DNA of 64,000 nucleotides from Leptotrichia wadei (GTDB taxonomy: Bacteria; Fusobacteriota; Fusobacteriia; Fusobacteriales; Leptotrichiaceae), in assembly GCF_007990545.2 (NCBI RefSeq), contig NZ_AP019829.2, forward strand, positions 1,922,001-1,986,000. Direction: 5' to 3'. Position numbers and translations under genes: made by a program. Numbering within the stretch: position 1 is the stretch's first letter; every line of letters begins with the position of its first letter. The notes under the pieces were generated by a model that was not told the DNA's origin, ran no database searches, and was given only the letters and a program-made list of their open reading frames with translations. Below are positions 20,352 through 28,166 of this stretch, piece after piece.

Positions 20352-20403
20352 TTACCTCGGTAGGGTTTAAAGAATTTTCATTCTACCTACTGTCTTTGGT
20401 TAT
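20352..20403 (-). ncRNA. L10 leader (ribosomal protein leader RNA)
   Basis: The minus strand reads CCAAAGACAGTAGGT ... CCTACCGAGGTAAA. The CAGTAGGT and CCTACCGAGGT segments pair and match the kink-turn-bearing L10 leader found upstream of rplJ in many bacteria. It lies about 110 bases before the rplJ start, with the attenuator hairpin between them. Confidence 0.8.
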
Positions 20404-20513
20404 ATTTATTATATATGATCTAAATATCATAAACTAATATTTATTATTATACAACAACTTTTGCAAAATTGCAAGTATATTTTAAAAATTTCTATTAATT
20501 TTCATATTTTTTT

Positions 20514-20547
20514 AAATTACCGAACAGAAAAAACCACTCGGTAATTT
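20514..20547 (-). terminator. Hairpin after rplA
   Basis: Perfect 10 bp arms AAATTACCGA / TCGGTAATTT follow the rplA stop by 19 bases. On the minus strand an A-run, not a T-run, follows, so it may protect the 3' end or stop transcription inefficiently rather than act as a textbook terminator. Confidence 0.5.
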
Positions 20548-20566
20548 ATATTATTAAGATTATTCA

Positions 20567-21274
20567 CTATTTAGCAACAAATGCTCCAGCTAATAATGGA
20601 TCAATTTTGATTCCAGGTCCCATAGTTAGTGAGATTGCAACTGTTCTTAAATATTGTCCTTTTGAACTAGCTGGTTTTAATTTGATAATTTGATCTAATG
20701 CTACTTTGAAATTTTCTACGATAGCTTCTTTTGTAAAGTCAACTTTACCAATTGGTAAGTGAATTGATCCTAATTTATCAACTTTAAAGGCAACTTTTCC
20801 TTTTTTAAATTCTTGAACTGTTTGTTCAATATTTGTTGTAACTGTTCCTGATTTAGGGTTAGGCATTAATCCTTTGGTTCCTAAAATTCTTCCTAATCTT
20901 CCTAATTTAGGCATCATATCAGGTGTAGCAATTACTAAGTCAAAATCAAGCCATCCACCTTGGATTTTGTTAATATATTCGTCATCTCCAGCAAAATCTG
21001 CTCCTGCTGCTAATGCCTTATCAATATTTTCTCCACTTGTAATAGCTAAGATTCTTACTGTTTTACCTGTTCCGTTTGGTAATGAAACTGTACTTCTTAC
21101 TTGTTGATCAGCATGTCTTGGATCTACTCCCAATCTAATTGCTAATTCTACTGTTTCCACAAATTTTGCACTTTTAGTTTCAAAAACTAAATCCAATGCT
21201 TCTTCTGGTGTGTAAACTTTCATTTTATCTACTTTTTGAGAAATGTTATCGTATCTTTTTCCTCTTTTTGCCAT
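20567..21274 (-). CDS. rplA: 50S ribosomal protein L1
   Basis: The 235-residue protein has the two-domain L1 architecture and signature motifs: KFVETVELAIRLGVDPRHADQQVR near the start, the GLMPNPKSGTVT loop, and the C-terminal LRTVAISLTMGPGIKID. It follows rplK by 94 bases with GGAGG. L1 binds 23S rRNA at the E-site stalk and in many bacteria represses rplKA translation. Confidence 0.98.
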   Translation of the reverse strand: MAKRGKRYDNISQKVDKMKVYTPEEALDLVFETKSAKFVETVELAIRLGVDPRHADQQVRSTVSLPNGTGKTVRILAITSGENIDKALAAGADFAGDDEYINKIQGGWLDFDLVIATPDMMPKLGRLGRILGTKGLMPNPKSGTVTTNIEQTVQEFKKGKVAFKVDKLGSIHLPIGKVDFTKEAIVENFKVALDQIIKLKPASSKGQYLRTVAISLTMGPGIKIDPLLAGAFVAK

Positions 21275-21368
21275 TTATTATTTCCTCCTCTGTGGTCATT
21301 GGTTTTATAACCTTCCACTTGTTCTAATAATCGTTTAATTCTTTATTTCTTATATTTTATATATTTAA

Positions 21369-21794
21369 TTATTCAGAAATTTTAATTCCCATACTTCTTG
21401 CAGTCCCTGCAATAATGTTCATAGCTGCTTCAACACTTCCAGCATTTAAGTCTGGCATTTTAGTTTCTGCAATTTCTTGTAATTGAGCTTTAGTTATAGT
21501 CCCGGCAACTTCTTTTAATGAATTTCCAGCACCTTTTTTAACTTTAGCTGCTTTTTTCAACAAGTCTGATGCAGGTGGTGTTTTTAATACAAATGTAAAA
21601 CTTCTATCTGCATAAACAGTAATTTCTACTGGAATTACAAATCCCATTTTATCTTGTGTTTGAGCGTTGAATGATTTACAAAATTCTGCAATGTTTACCC
21701 CATGTTGTCCTAATGCAGGTCCTACTGGTGGTGCAGGATTTGCTTTCCCCGCTTCTAATTGTAATTTAATCTTCCCGATTACTTCTTTAGCCAT
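21369..21794 (-). CDS. rplK: 50S ribosomal protein L11
   Basis: The 141-residue L11 has the proline-rich N-terminal domain ([19 protein letters not shown]) and the rRNA-binding C-terminal domain ([10 protein letters not shown]). Length is typical. It lies between nusG and rplA in the standard secE-nusG-rplK-rplA order. Confidence 0.98.
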   Translation of the reverse strand: MAKEVIGKIKLQLEAGKANPAPPVGPALGQHGVNIAEFCKSFNAQTQDKMGFVIPVEITVYADRSFTFVLKTPPASDLLKKAAKVKKGAGNSLKEVAGTITKAQLQEIAETKMPDLNAGSVEAAMNIIAGTARSMGIKISE

Positions 21795-21910
21795 TTATTA
21801 TTTCCTCCTCTGTGGTAATTGAATTTTTAAAATCTCCCACTTTTTCTTTCAAATTAAAATTTCGCTAATTGTTATTCTTTAATAATACTTTTCTTTAAAA
21901 TAATATCTTT

Positions 21911-22537
21911 TTAATAATCTATTTTTTCTATTTCAGTATGCTCTACTTCCACAGGAGTCAAACGCCCCAATACTTCAAGCATTACTTTTATTTTACCATG
22001 TTCATGGTCAATTTCTGAAATTTCTCCCTGTTGCCCATCAAATGAACCACCTTTAACAGCAACAACTTCACCAACTTTAAAATTAATATCAAGTCTTGGG
22101 GGTTTTTCTTCTCCATCAATATCAATTCCAATTTTAGAAAGTAAATCTGCAGCTTCTTTATCAGACAACGGTATCGGATCACTTCCAACTCCGACAAATC
22201 CAGTAACTCCGTTAGTATTTCTTATTACATACCAAGCATCACTGTCAACACGATATCCTAGTCCCAATTCATTTTCTTCCCTAACAGAAAGCATTTCTAT
22301 CATTACATAGCTTGGGAAAAGTTTTCTTGGAACCTTTACCATTTTTCCACGTTTTTCCTCCAGTACCTCTTCTTCAGGCACCAAAATTCTAAAAACTCTA
22401 TCTGTTAAGTCAAGTGACTCTATTCTTTTTTCCAAATCAGCAGCCACTTTTTTTTCATAACCAGAATAAGTGTGAATTATATACCATTTTTTTTCGTATG
22501 CAACTTCATCTTCAACTTTTTCTTTTGCTCCAGTCAC
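21911..22537 (-). CDS. nusG: Transcription termination/antitermination factor NusG
   Basis: The N-terminal NGN domain (WYIIHTYSGYEKKVAADLEKRIESL, then the VFRILVPEEEVLE and PSYVMIEM strands) is followed by a KOW domain (FKVGEVVAVKGGSFDGQQGEISEI). At 208 residues it is about 25-30 longer than many NusG proteins; the extra length lies in a N-terminal acidic extension and in the linker between domains. It follows secE by one base, so the pair is coupled. Confidence 0.96.
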   Translation of the reverse strand: MTGAKEKVEDEVAYEKKWYIIHTYSGYEKKVAADLEKRIESLDLTDRVFRILVPEEEVLEEKRGKMVKVPRKLFPSYVMIEMLSVREENELGLGYRVDSDAWYVIRNTNGVTGFVGVGSDPIPLSDKEAADLLSKIGIDIDGEEKPPRLDINFKVGEVVAVKGGSFDGQQGEISEIDHEHGKIKVMLEVLGRLTPVEVEHTEIEKIDY

Positions 22538-22538
22538 T

Positions 22539-22754
22539 TTACGCGCCTCCTAAAATATTTCTTAAAACTTCACTTATTTTTGCCAACACAAAATTAAATG
22601 CCGTATCAAAAAGAAGTGTATATATAGCTATAAAAGCTGTCATCAAGATCACGATTACAGTAACGTGATAAACTTCAATTTTATCTGGCCAGTATATTTT
22701 TTTATATTCCTCACGTAAATTTCTGATAGCATCTTCTAAATTAAATTTACTCAT
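22539..22754 (-). CDS. secE: Preprotein translocase subunit SecE
   Basis: The 71-residue protein has an amphipathic N-terminal segment (LREEYKKIYWPDK, the conserved surface helix) and a single membrane helix (about 30-58), the minimal SecE form. It is part of the SecYEG channel. Its place directly before nusG is standard. Confidence 0.93.
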   Translation of the reverse strand: MSKFNLEDAIRNLREEYKKIYWPDKIEVYHVTVIVILMTAFIAIYTLLFDTAFNFVLAKISEVLRNILGGA

Positions 22755-22916
22755 AATTATCTCCTAGAATTATCCAAGAATTTTAACTAAAAAAACCAAA
22801 TTCTCCCACTTTAATAAAGAAATTTAATTTAAAAAATCAAATAGTTTTTATAAAACTATACGTGAAATCAAATTCATAACTAATTCCTTTATTAAAAAAA
22901 CTCTCATAAAATAAAA

Positions 22917-22992
22917 TGGCAGGCCAGGCAGGAATCGAACCCGCAACTTTCGGTTTTGGAGACCGACGCTCTACCAATTGAACTACTGACCT
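22917..22992 (-). tRNA. tRNA-Trp (anticodon CCA)
   Basis: The 76-nt cloverleaf has acceptor arms AGGTCAG / CTGGCCT, a T-arm with GGTTCGATTCC, and anticodon loop CTCCAAA giving CCA. The 3' CCA is encoded. It lies between rpmG and secE, as in many Firmicutes. Confidence 0.97.
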
Positions 22993-23008
22993 ATCTATTT
23001 TTATGAGA

Positions 23009-23158
23009 TTATTTAACTTCTCTGTAAAGAGAATGTCTTTTAAGCACTGGATTATATTTTCTCATCTCTAATCTTTCAGGATGAGTTTTTTTATTTTTAG
23101 TTGTTACATAATGTCTCAACTTAGTTTCAGTGCACTCTAAAATAACTTGTACTCTCAT
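23009..23158 (-). CDS. rpmG: 50S ribosomal protein L33
   Basis: The 49-residue protein starts MRVQVILEC and ends RHSLYREVK, a typical L33. The open frame extends upstream, but the ATG at 23158 is preceded by GGGAGGG at good spacing. It lacks the paired CxxC motifs of zinc-binding L33 (only the first single Cys is present), so it is a zinc-free form. Confidence 0.95.
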   Translation of the reverse strand: MRVQVILECTETKLRHYVTTKNKKTHPERLEMRKYNPVLKRHSLYREVK

Positions 23159-23213
23159 TGTTTCTATCCCTCCCAATAAAATATTGGTATTACCAGAATA
23201 AACTAGCTCATTT

Positions 23214-23242
23214 ATAATACCATACTCTATAGCTTTTGTCAA
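23214..23242 (-). promoter_or_regulatory. Strong promoter for rpmG-trnW-secE-nusG
   Basis: Minus strand: TTGACA (23242-23237), 17-base spacer, TATTAT (23219-23214), 56 bases before the rpmG ATG. The -35 box is perfect. Confidence 0.8.
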
Positions 23243-23444
23243 CACTATTTTCTTCGTTTTTTTTAAATTTCTGCTATTTTTTTATAAAGTAATTAAATAA
23301 TCATATAATTTCAAACCATAATTTACTTTATATATATATCATATTTAAAATATTTATTTGATACTATTTTCTATTTAGTAATCAAAGTTGGTTAAAACTA
23401 TTTTTTATAGAATTTATACAAAAGTTTAGTAGGAATTAATATAA

Positions 23445-23500
23445 ATAAAAAAAATATGCCATTTATCCTAATAACTTAAAGTTACAAATGTTCTGGCATA
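23445..23500 (-). terminator. Intrinsic terminator of the DUF262-DUF441 pair
   Basis: Outer arms TATGCCA / TGGCATA enclose an inner TAACTT/AAGTTA stem, followed on the minus strand by a run of eight Ts. It lies 80 bases after the DUF441 stop. The rest of the 23246-23580 gap holds the rpmG promoter region and A/T-rich sequence only. Confidence 0.75.
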
Positions 23501-23580
23501 ATTAATAAATTTAAATCACTAAATAGTCTTTTCAATTATAAAAGTCATAAACTTTATAAAAAAACAACTCTCAAATAAAA

Positions 23581-24075
23581 TCAATGTCTTAAAAATAACT
23601 CCAGCACCTTTAAAATACAAAATGTAATTCCACTGGCAATAACTGGTCCCGCTGCAATTCCTTTAAAAAATACAACTCCCATTATTGTCCCAATTACAAG
23701 GGCAACGGTGATTTCAGGCTGCCCAGAAAGAAGTCCAACTCCTTTGGAAGAAAGGATGGAAACTGTAATTCCACTTATAATCGCAACCCATCCAACTGGA
23801 GATTTAAAGGCAGAAAGTAAATGGGAAAAGCCAATTTCTCCAGTTGCAATAGGAATTAAAATTGCAATTGTAATTATCAGCACACCCCAACTTATCCCTT
23901 CTTTCCTAAATTGAGTCATAAATTCTTCAATATTGATTCCTTTTATTTTATAATATTCAGTAATATTAAACAAAGATTTTAAAATTAGCACAAAAATTGT
24001 CGCAAAAACGATAGACTTATTATTGGTTATCGCTCCAACTAACAAAATAATTCCTAAAAAAATAAAGCTTTCCAA
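23581..24075 (-). CDS. DUF441 (UPF0756) membrane protein
   Basis: The 164-residue protein is mostly hydrophobic with four or five membrane segments and the family's features: GVLIITIAILIPIATGEIG, FKSPVGWVAIISGI, and GLLSGQPEITVALVIGTIMGV. The function of this family (YeaL/YtwI group) is not known. It follows the DUF262 gene by 12 bases and shares a terminator, so the two are probably co-transcribed; nothing else links their roles. Confidence 0.88.
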   Translation of the reverse strand: MESFIFLGIILLVGAITNNKSIVFATIFVLILKSLFNITEYYKIKGINIEEFMTQFRKEGISWGVLIITIAILIPIATGEIGFSHLLSAFKSPVGWVAIISGITVSILSSKGVGLLSGQPEITVALVIGTIMGVVFFKGIAAGPVIASGITFCILKVLELFLRH

Positions 24076-24087
24076 AATTTTTCTCCT

Positions 24088-25797
24088 TTAAAATTCATAT
24101 TCTCCATTCCAAGTAATAAACAATTTAACAAGTTCTTCTGCAACTTTTTTATTTCTATTTTCAATATCTTCAAAAGTCCAGTCATTTTTATCATCTGGAA
24201 TTAATTCCCTAACATATTTAATTTTAGATTTTTTATAACTTACCTTTTTCTTTTCAAAAAAGTTTTCTGTAGCCTTAATTGACAATCTTCTTTCAAAAGG
24301 AATTTTATTTCCTATATAATTTATATGTTCCTTAACTTCTTTATTTTCCACACTTTCTGTAAACCTGTCACTCCATTTTTGTGGCAATATATATTCAACT
24401 TCCCATTTTTCAGGCAACAGTTCATCTTGATTATTATAGACAACCATTTTTAAAATCATACGCACAAGATTTTTATTGGGTGTTTTAACTCTTTCCTGCA
24501 ATATCGTAATCGGAATATTTTTAAATGCGACTTTTGGAGAAATATTGTCAATTATATCAACATTTAATTTGAGAATATCCGCTTTTACTGCTGAAACACT
24601 TGGTGTTACAAGATAATTGGCAGTTAATTCTAAAAACAGCTTTCTTAAAAATTTTAGAAAACACGCTTCAAAATTTTCTTTTTCACCATGCGACAAATAA
24701 TACACAACAACTGGATATTTCCAAGATTCATTTGGATACGCCGACAAAGTATCTAAAATTTTAATAATATTTACATTTTCAGTCCAAGGTTTGTCGTCAA
24801 TAGATTCGTGTCTATTCATTACAACCCACAAATCCAGAATTTGATCCAGATGTTTTAATAAATTTGATTTATACAGCCTTGTAAATCCATTTTTAGAATA
24901 AAAACGTCTAAGTCCAAGTGTAGTTGTTGCAATATCCTTTTCTACTGCCCTTAGATAGAACATATAATAATAAAACAGCTGTTTTACATTCTCTCTAGCG
25001 TAAGTTGCCCGTTCACTTAAATTTTTCCATTGTTTAATGAACATTTTCTTATATTCTTTTTTTATTCTATTATACATTTTTGCCTTAAATATATCTGCTT
25101 CAGATAATGGCAATCCTCTGTCATTCAAAGTGGAAAATACACTTAATGCATCATCTTGAGAATCTGTTTTTATTGGAAAGACTACTACTTTATTTAAAGT
25201 ATAGTAAATAAATTCTAACATTAAAGTTGGGCTTAATTCACAAAGTTTATCAAATAATCTTTGGAATAAAATATAATTTTTAGAATAATTGTCCATTCTC
25301 TTATGATCAGCGATTCCTGTTTCTAGAATATCCTGTAAAATTTTATTCCCTTCATTATCTATAACTCTTGATGTAATTAATACACTTGTATAATCAACTT
25401 CTCCAGTCAACTTTTCCTGTTTCCAAAGTGCAGGCTGAATCTGTCTTATAAAATTTTCCTGTTCAACGGTTTTTTCTTCATAAGAAGTCAATTTTGTATA
25501 AATAGCACGAAGAAGCAGGAATAAAGATGTAATTCTCTGTTGACCATCAATAATTTCCTGTTCTCCTTCTTCATTTTCATAAGAAACGATACTTCCTAAA
25601 AAATATGTCCCTTCGACTTCACTATTTTTTTTTGACTCATTTTCTGTAAATTCCAAAAGATCATAAAATAATGTTTTAGTTTCATTTTCAGTCCAGGAAT
25701 ATGGTCTTTGATATTCAGGTATTAAAAACATCTGTTCTTTTCCGCTTTCCAGCAGGCGTTTTATACTTTGTTTATTAACTTGTATTGTTGCAACCAT
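24088..25797 (-). CDS. DUF262/DUF1524 (GmrSD-like) protein with altered nuclease motif
   Basis: The 569-residue protein has an N-terminal DUF262 domain (1-260; IPEYQRPYSW, and the ParB-like DGQQR at 84-88, the nucleotide-binding motif of GmrS) and a C-terminal DUF1524 domain (about 450-530). Such fusions are type IV restriction or other anti-phage nucleases. DUF1524 is a His-Me finger: the usual (V)EHIxPQ reads VEYILPQ here (467-473), so the catalytic histidine is tyrosine (Y469), while the later N-x-GN, N and K residues remain (NYIGNK; ENFFEKK). An AGGAGG site precedes the ATG. It stands outside any visible defence island. Confidence 0.85.
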   Translation of the reverse strand: MVATIQVNKQSIKRLLESGKEQMFLIPEYQRPYSWTENETKTLFYDLLEFTENESKKNSEVEGTYFLGSIVSYENEEGEQEIIDGQQRITSLFLLLRAIYTKLTSYEEKTVEQENFIRQIQPALWKQEKLTGEVDYTSVLITSRVIDNEGNKILQDILETGIADHKRMDNYSKNYILFQRLFDKLCELSPTLMLEFIYYTLNKVVVFPIKTDSQDDALSVFSTLNDRGLPLSEADIFKAKMYNRIKKEYKKMFIKQWKNLSERATYARENVKQLFYYYMFYLRAVEKDIATTTLGLRRFYSKNGFTRLYKSNLLKHLDQILDLWVVMNRHESIDDKPWTENVNIIKILDTLSAYPNESWKYPVVVYYLSHGEKENFEACFLKFLRKLFLELTANYLVTPSVSAVKADILKLNVDIIDNISPKVAFKNIPITILQERVKTPNKNLVRMILKMVVYNNQDELLPEKWEVEYILPQKWSDRFTESVENKEVKEHINYIGNKIPFERRLSIKATENFFEKKKVSYKKSKIKYVRELIPDDKNDWTFEDIENRNKKVAEELVKLFITWNGEYEF

Positions 25798-25998
25798 AAA
25801 ACCTCCTATAATTTCTCTTTATTTTAATTTCATATAAAAGTTTATATAATTTTCGCAGACTTCACTTTTATAATTTGTTATTTTTTTTTCTCAATTATTT
25901 TCATCTATAATAATTCTAAATATTCTAAAATATATTATACTCTAAAATCTATAAGATTGCAATTTTTTGACGATATTAAAAAAATTATTTATTTACTC

Positions 25999-26034
25999 TG
26001 AACCTCCCATGACTAAAGTCGCAAGTGTTCTTGC
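25999..26034 (-). mobile_element. Scar resembling the right end of an IS200/IS605 (TnpB) element
   Basis: The minus strand reads GCAAGAACACTTGC, then GACTTTAGTCATGGGAGG and TTCAG. Small hairpin GCAAG/CTTGC plus the GACTTTAGTCATGGGAGGTTCA string resemble the right end (3' end of the omega-RNA scaffold) of IS605-type elements. No tnpA or tnpB sequence lies on either side. The rest of the 25798-26308 gap is A/T-rich and featureless. Identification is by pattern memory and needs a database match. Confidence 0.4.
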
Positions 26035-26308
26035 ACTATTTAATAAAATTACTAATATTTTTTTTAATTTTTTATTAGTTTTTAGTACTGTTTTATCTAT
26101 TTCATAAATTGTATAATATATTGTGACAAATTAAAAAAATTTGGTAAAATGTCGCAATTAATATTGCAATTTATGATTTTAAAAAATATTTTGATAAACA
26201 AAATAAAAATATTTAATTGTAAAAATTACAAAAACATTATATAATTAAAATAACAAGTGTTGTATAGACAAATTTTTTAGTATCAAAATAAATAATAAAG
26301 GAGGTTTT

Positions 26309-26788
26309 ATGTTTGAAAAATTTCGGCTAAAAAAACTCTCAAAAGTTATACAGTCGGCTATATCAAATCTTTTTGATCAAATAATAAAAAAAGATTACTT
26401 TGGTACTTTTTCTAAAATAAATTTTTTAAATATTGAAAACGTTGCTTTATTATATAAAAAAAATAAAAATATTGTTATTAGCAAAAGCGATGGATTCCTA
26501 AAGGCTTTGGATAAATATATTTCCAATTCAGGGATTGATTTATCCTTTTTGGAAAATGTTGATTTAAAAAAGCTCGTTGAAAAATTTGAGAAGCTTTGTG
26601 CCAATGGATATAAAAATTTTATTGAAAATGATATTAGAAATAAGATTTTTGAAAGAATAAAAAAAATATTAGAGGTTTTACAAAAACTATATTTATTTTT
26701 TTACATTCTTTTAAATTACGCTTCAATAAGTTCAAACACAAAAATTTGCAGAGCTCCTCCATATAATTTTTATAAAAATAACTACTAA
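26309..26788 (+). CDS. Unknown protein, 159 residues
   Basis: Not recognised. A strong AAAGGAGG site sits five bases before the ATG, which argues for real translation. The protein is Lys/Ile/Asn-rich and mainly helical to about residue 125. After residue 125 the composition changes (aromatic stretch LYLFFYILL, then a Cys/Pro-rich tail with ICRAPPYNFY) and a run of seven Ts lies at that point, so the C terminus may be out of frame and the gene truncated or shifted. No signal peptide. It is 30 bases upstream of the nitronate monooxygenase gene on the same strand. Confidence 0.5.
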   Translation: MFEKFRLKKLSKVIQSAISNLFDQIIKKDYFGTFSKINFLNIENVALLYKKNKNIVISKSDGFLKALDKYISNSGIDLSFLENVDLKKLVEKFEKLCANGYKNFIENDIRNKIFERIKKILEVLQKLYLFFYILLNYASISSNTKICRAPPYNFYKNNY

Positions 26789-26818
26789 TATAAATTATAA
26801 AATTTGGAGGAAATCAAA

Positions 26819-27979
26819 GTGAAGGAAATATCAGAAGTAAAAAAAGAAAATTCTGTAAATTTAAATGAAGAAAAAGCAAATGAAAACAAAAAAATCGAAT
26901 TAAAGGGAATTAAAATAGGAAAATATTTTATTGAAAAACCAATTGTCCAAGGTGGAATGGGAGTTGGAATCAGTTGGGACAGACTTGCTGGAAATGTAGC
27001 AAAGAATGGATGTCTTGGAACAATAAGCGCAATTTGTACTGGATATTACCAAAATATGAAATTCGTAAAAAAGGCTGTAAATGGACGTCCTCTTGGAACA
27101 GAAAACACCTACAACCGTGAAGCTCTTTTTGAAATATTTAAGAATGCAAGAAAAATCTGCGGGGATAGACCGCTTGCCTGTAACATTCTTCATGCTATAA
27201 ATGATTATGCTAGAGTTGTAAAGGATGCCCTTGAGGCAGGAGCAAATATTATTGTTACAGGAGCTGGACTTCCGCTGGAACTTCCAAAGCTTGTAAAGGA
27301 TTATCCAGATGTAGAAATTGTTCCAATAGTTTCATCAGCTAGAGCATTAAAAATAATATGTAAAAAATGGAAGGCTGCTGGAAAAATGCCAGGAGCAGTA
27401 ATTGTAGAAGGTCCAAAAAGTGGAGGACACCAAGGTGCAAAATATGAAGAACTATTTGCTCCCGAACATCAGCTGGAAGCAATCTTGCCTCCAATAAAAG
27501 AAGAACGTGACAAATGGGGAGATTTTCCTATTATTGCAGCTGGTGGAATATGGGACAATAACGATATTAAAAATATTATGGCACTTGGAGCAGATGCCGT
27601 TCAAATGGGAACAAGATTTATCGGTACTTACGAATGTGATGCAAGTGACGTGTTAAAACAAGTATTACTTAATGCAAAAGAAGAAGATATTGTGATTGTA
27701 AGTTCTCCAGTTGGTTATCCTGGACGTGCAGTAAAAACAAATCTAATTAAAACATTGGAACCAAATACAAAAAAAATTAAATGTATAAGTAATTGTATCT
27801 TTCCTTGTGAACGTGGAAAAGGTGCAAATAGAGTAGGATACTGTATTGCTGACAGCTTGGGAGATGCTTATTTAGGTAGACTTCAAAGCGGATTATTTTT
27901 CTCAGGGGCTAACGGCTGGAGATTAAATAAAATTGTACATGTAAAAGATTTAATAGATGAACTTATGACAACAAACTAA
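26819..27979 (+). CDS. Nitronate monooxygenase / FabK-like flavoprotein
   Basis: This is an FMN TIM-barrel protein of the 2-nitropropane dioxygenase family. Motifs are PIVQGGMGVGISWDRLAG near the N terminus, VTGAGLPLELP, VEGPKSGGHQGAK (with the catalytic-type histidine region), IAAGGIWDNNDI and GADAVQMGTRF for phosphate binding. Members oxidise alkyl nitronates or act as enoyl-ACP reductase (FabK); which applies is unclear from sequence, and no fatty-acid genes are adjacent. I chose GTG at 26819 (386 residues) because GGAGG lies eight bases upstream; an in-frame TTG at 26804 precedes that site. A terminator follows. Confidence 0.88.
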   Translation: MKEISEVKKENSVNLNEEKANENKKIELKGIKIGKYFIEKPIVQGGMGVGISWDRLAGNVAKNGCLGTISAICTGYYQNMKFVKKAVNGRPLGTENTYNREALFEIFKNARKICGDRPLACNILHAINDYARVVKDALEAGANIIVTGAGLPLELPKLVKDYPDVEIVPIVSSARALKIICKKWKAAGKMPGAVIVEGPKSGGHQGAKYEELFAPEHQLEAILPPIKEERDKWGDFPIIAAGGIWDNNDIKNIMALGADAVQMGTRFIGTYECDASDVLKQVLLNAKEEDIVIVSSPVGYPGRAVKTNLIKTLEPNTKKIKCISNCIFPCERGKGANRVGYCIADSLGDAYLGRLQSGLFFSGANGWRLNKIVHVKDLIDELMTTN

Positions 27980-28005
27980 TTAATAATTTGATAATATAGT
28001 TCAAG

Positions 28006-28029
28006 AACGAGGGGCAAAAACCCCTTGTT
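28006..28029 (+). terminator. Intrinsic terminator after nitronate monooxygenase
   Basis: Arms AACGAGGGG and CCCCTTGTT (one G-T pair) with a 6-base loop, followed by TTCT, lie 27 bases after the stop. Confidence 0.65.
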
Positions 28030-28166
28030 TTCTGCTTATTGACTAAAATTTACTTTAAATCTGAAGTTCTTAAAGTTATTAACTCTTTTTATTAAAAGAG
28101 TTTACTTTATTATATAAATTTACTAAAATTAAAACTAAAAATTAACAAAAAAAAATGGAGATAAAA

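Noticed and set aside
24088-25797. Defence island around the DUF262 gene
   Set aside because: Neighbours are DUF441, rpmG and nitronate monooxygenase; no methylase, other nuclease, or toxin-antitoxin genes are adjacent.
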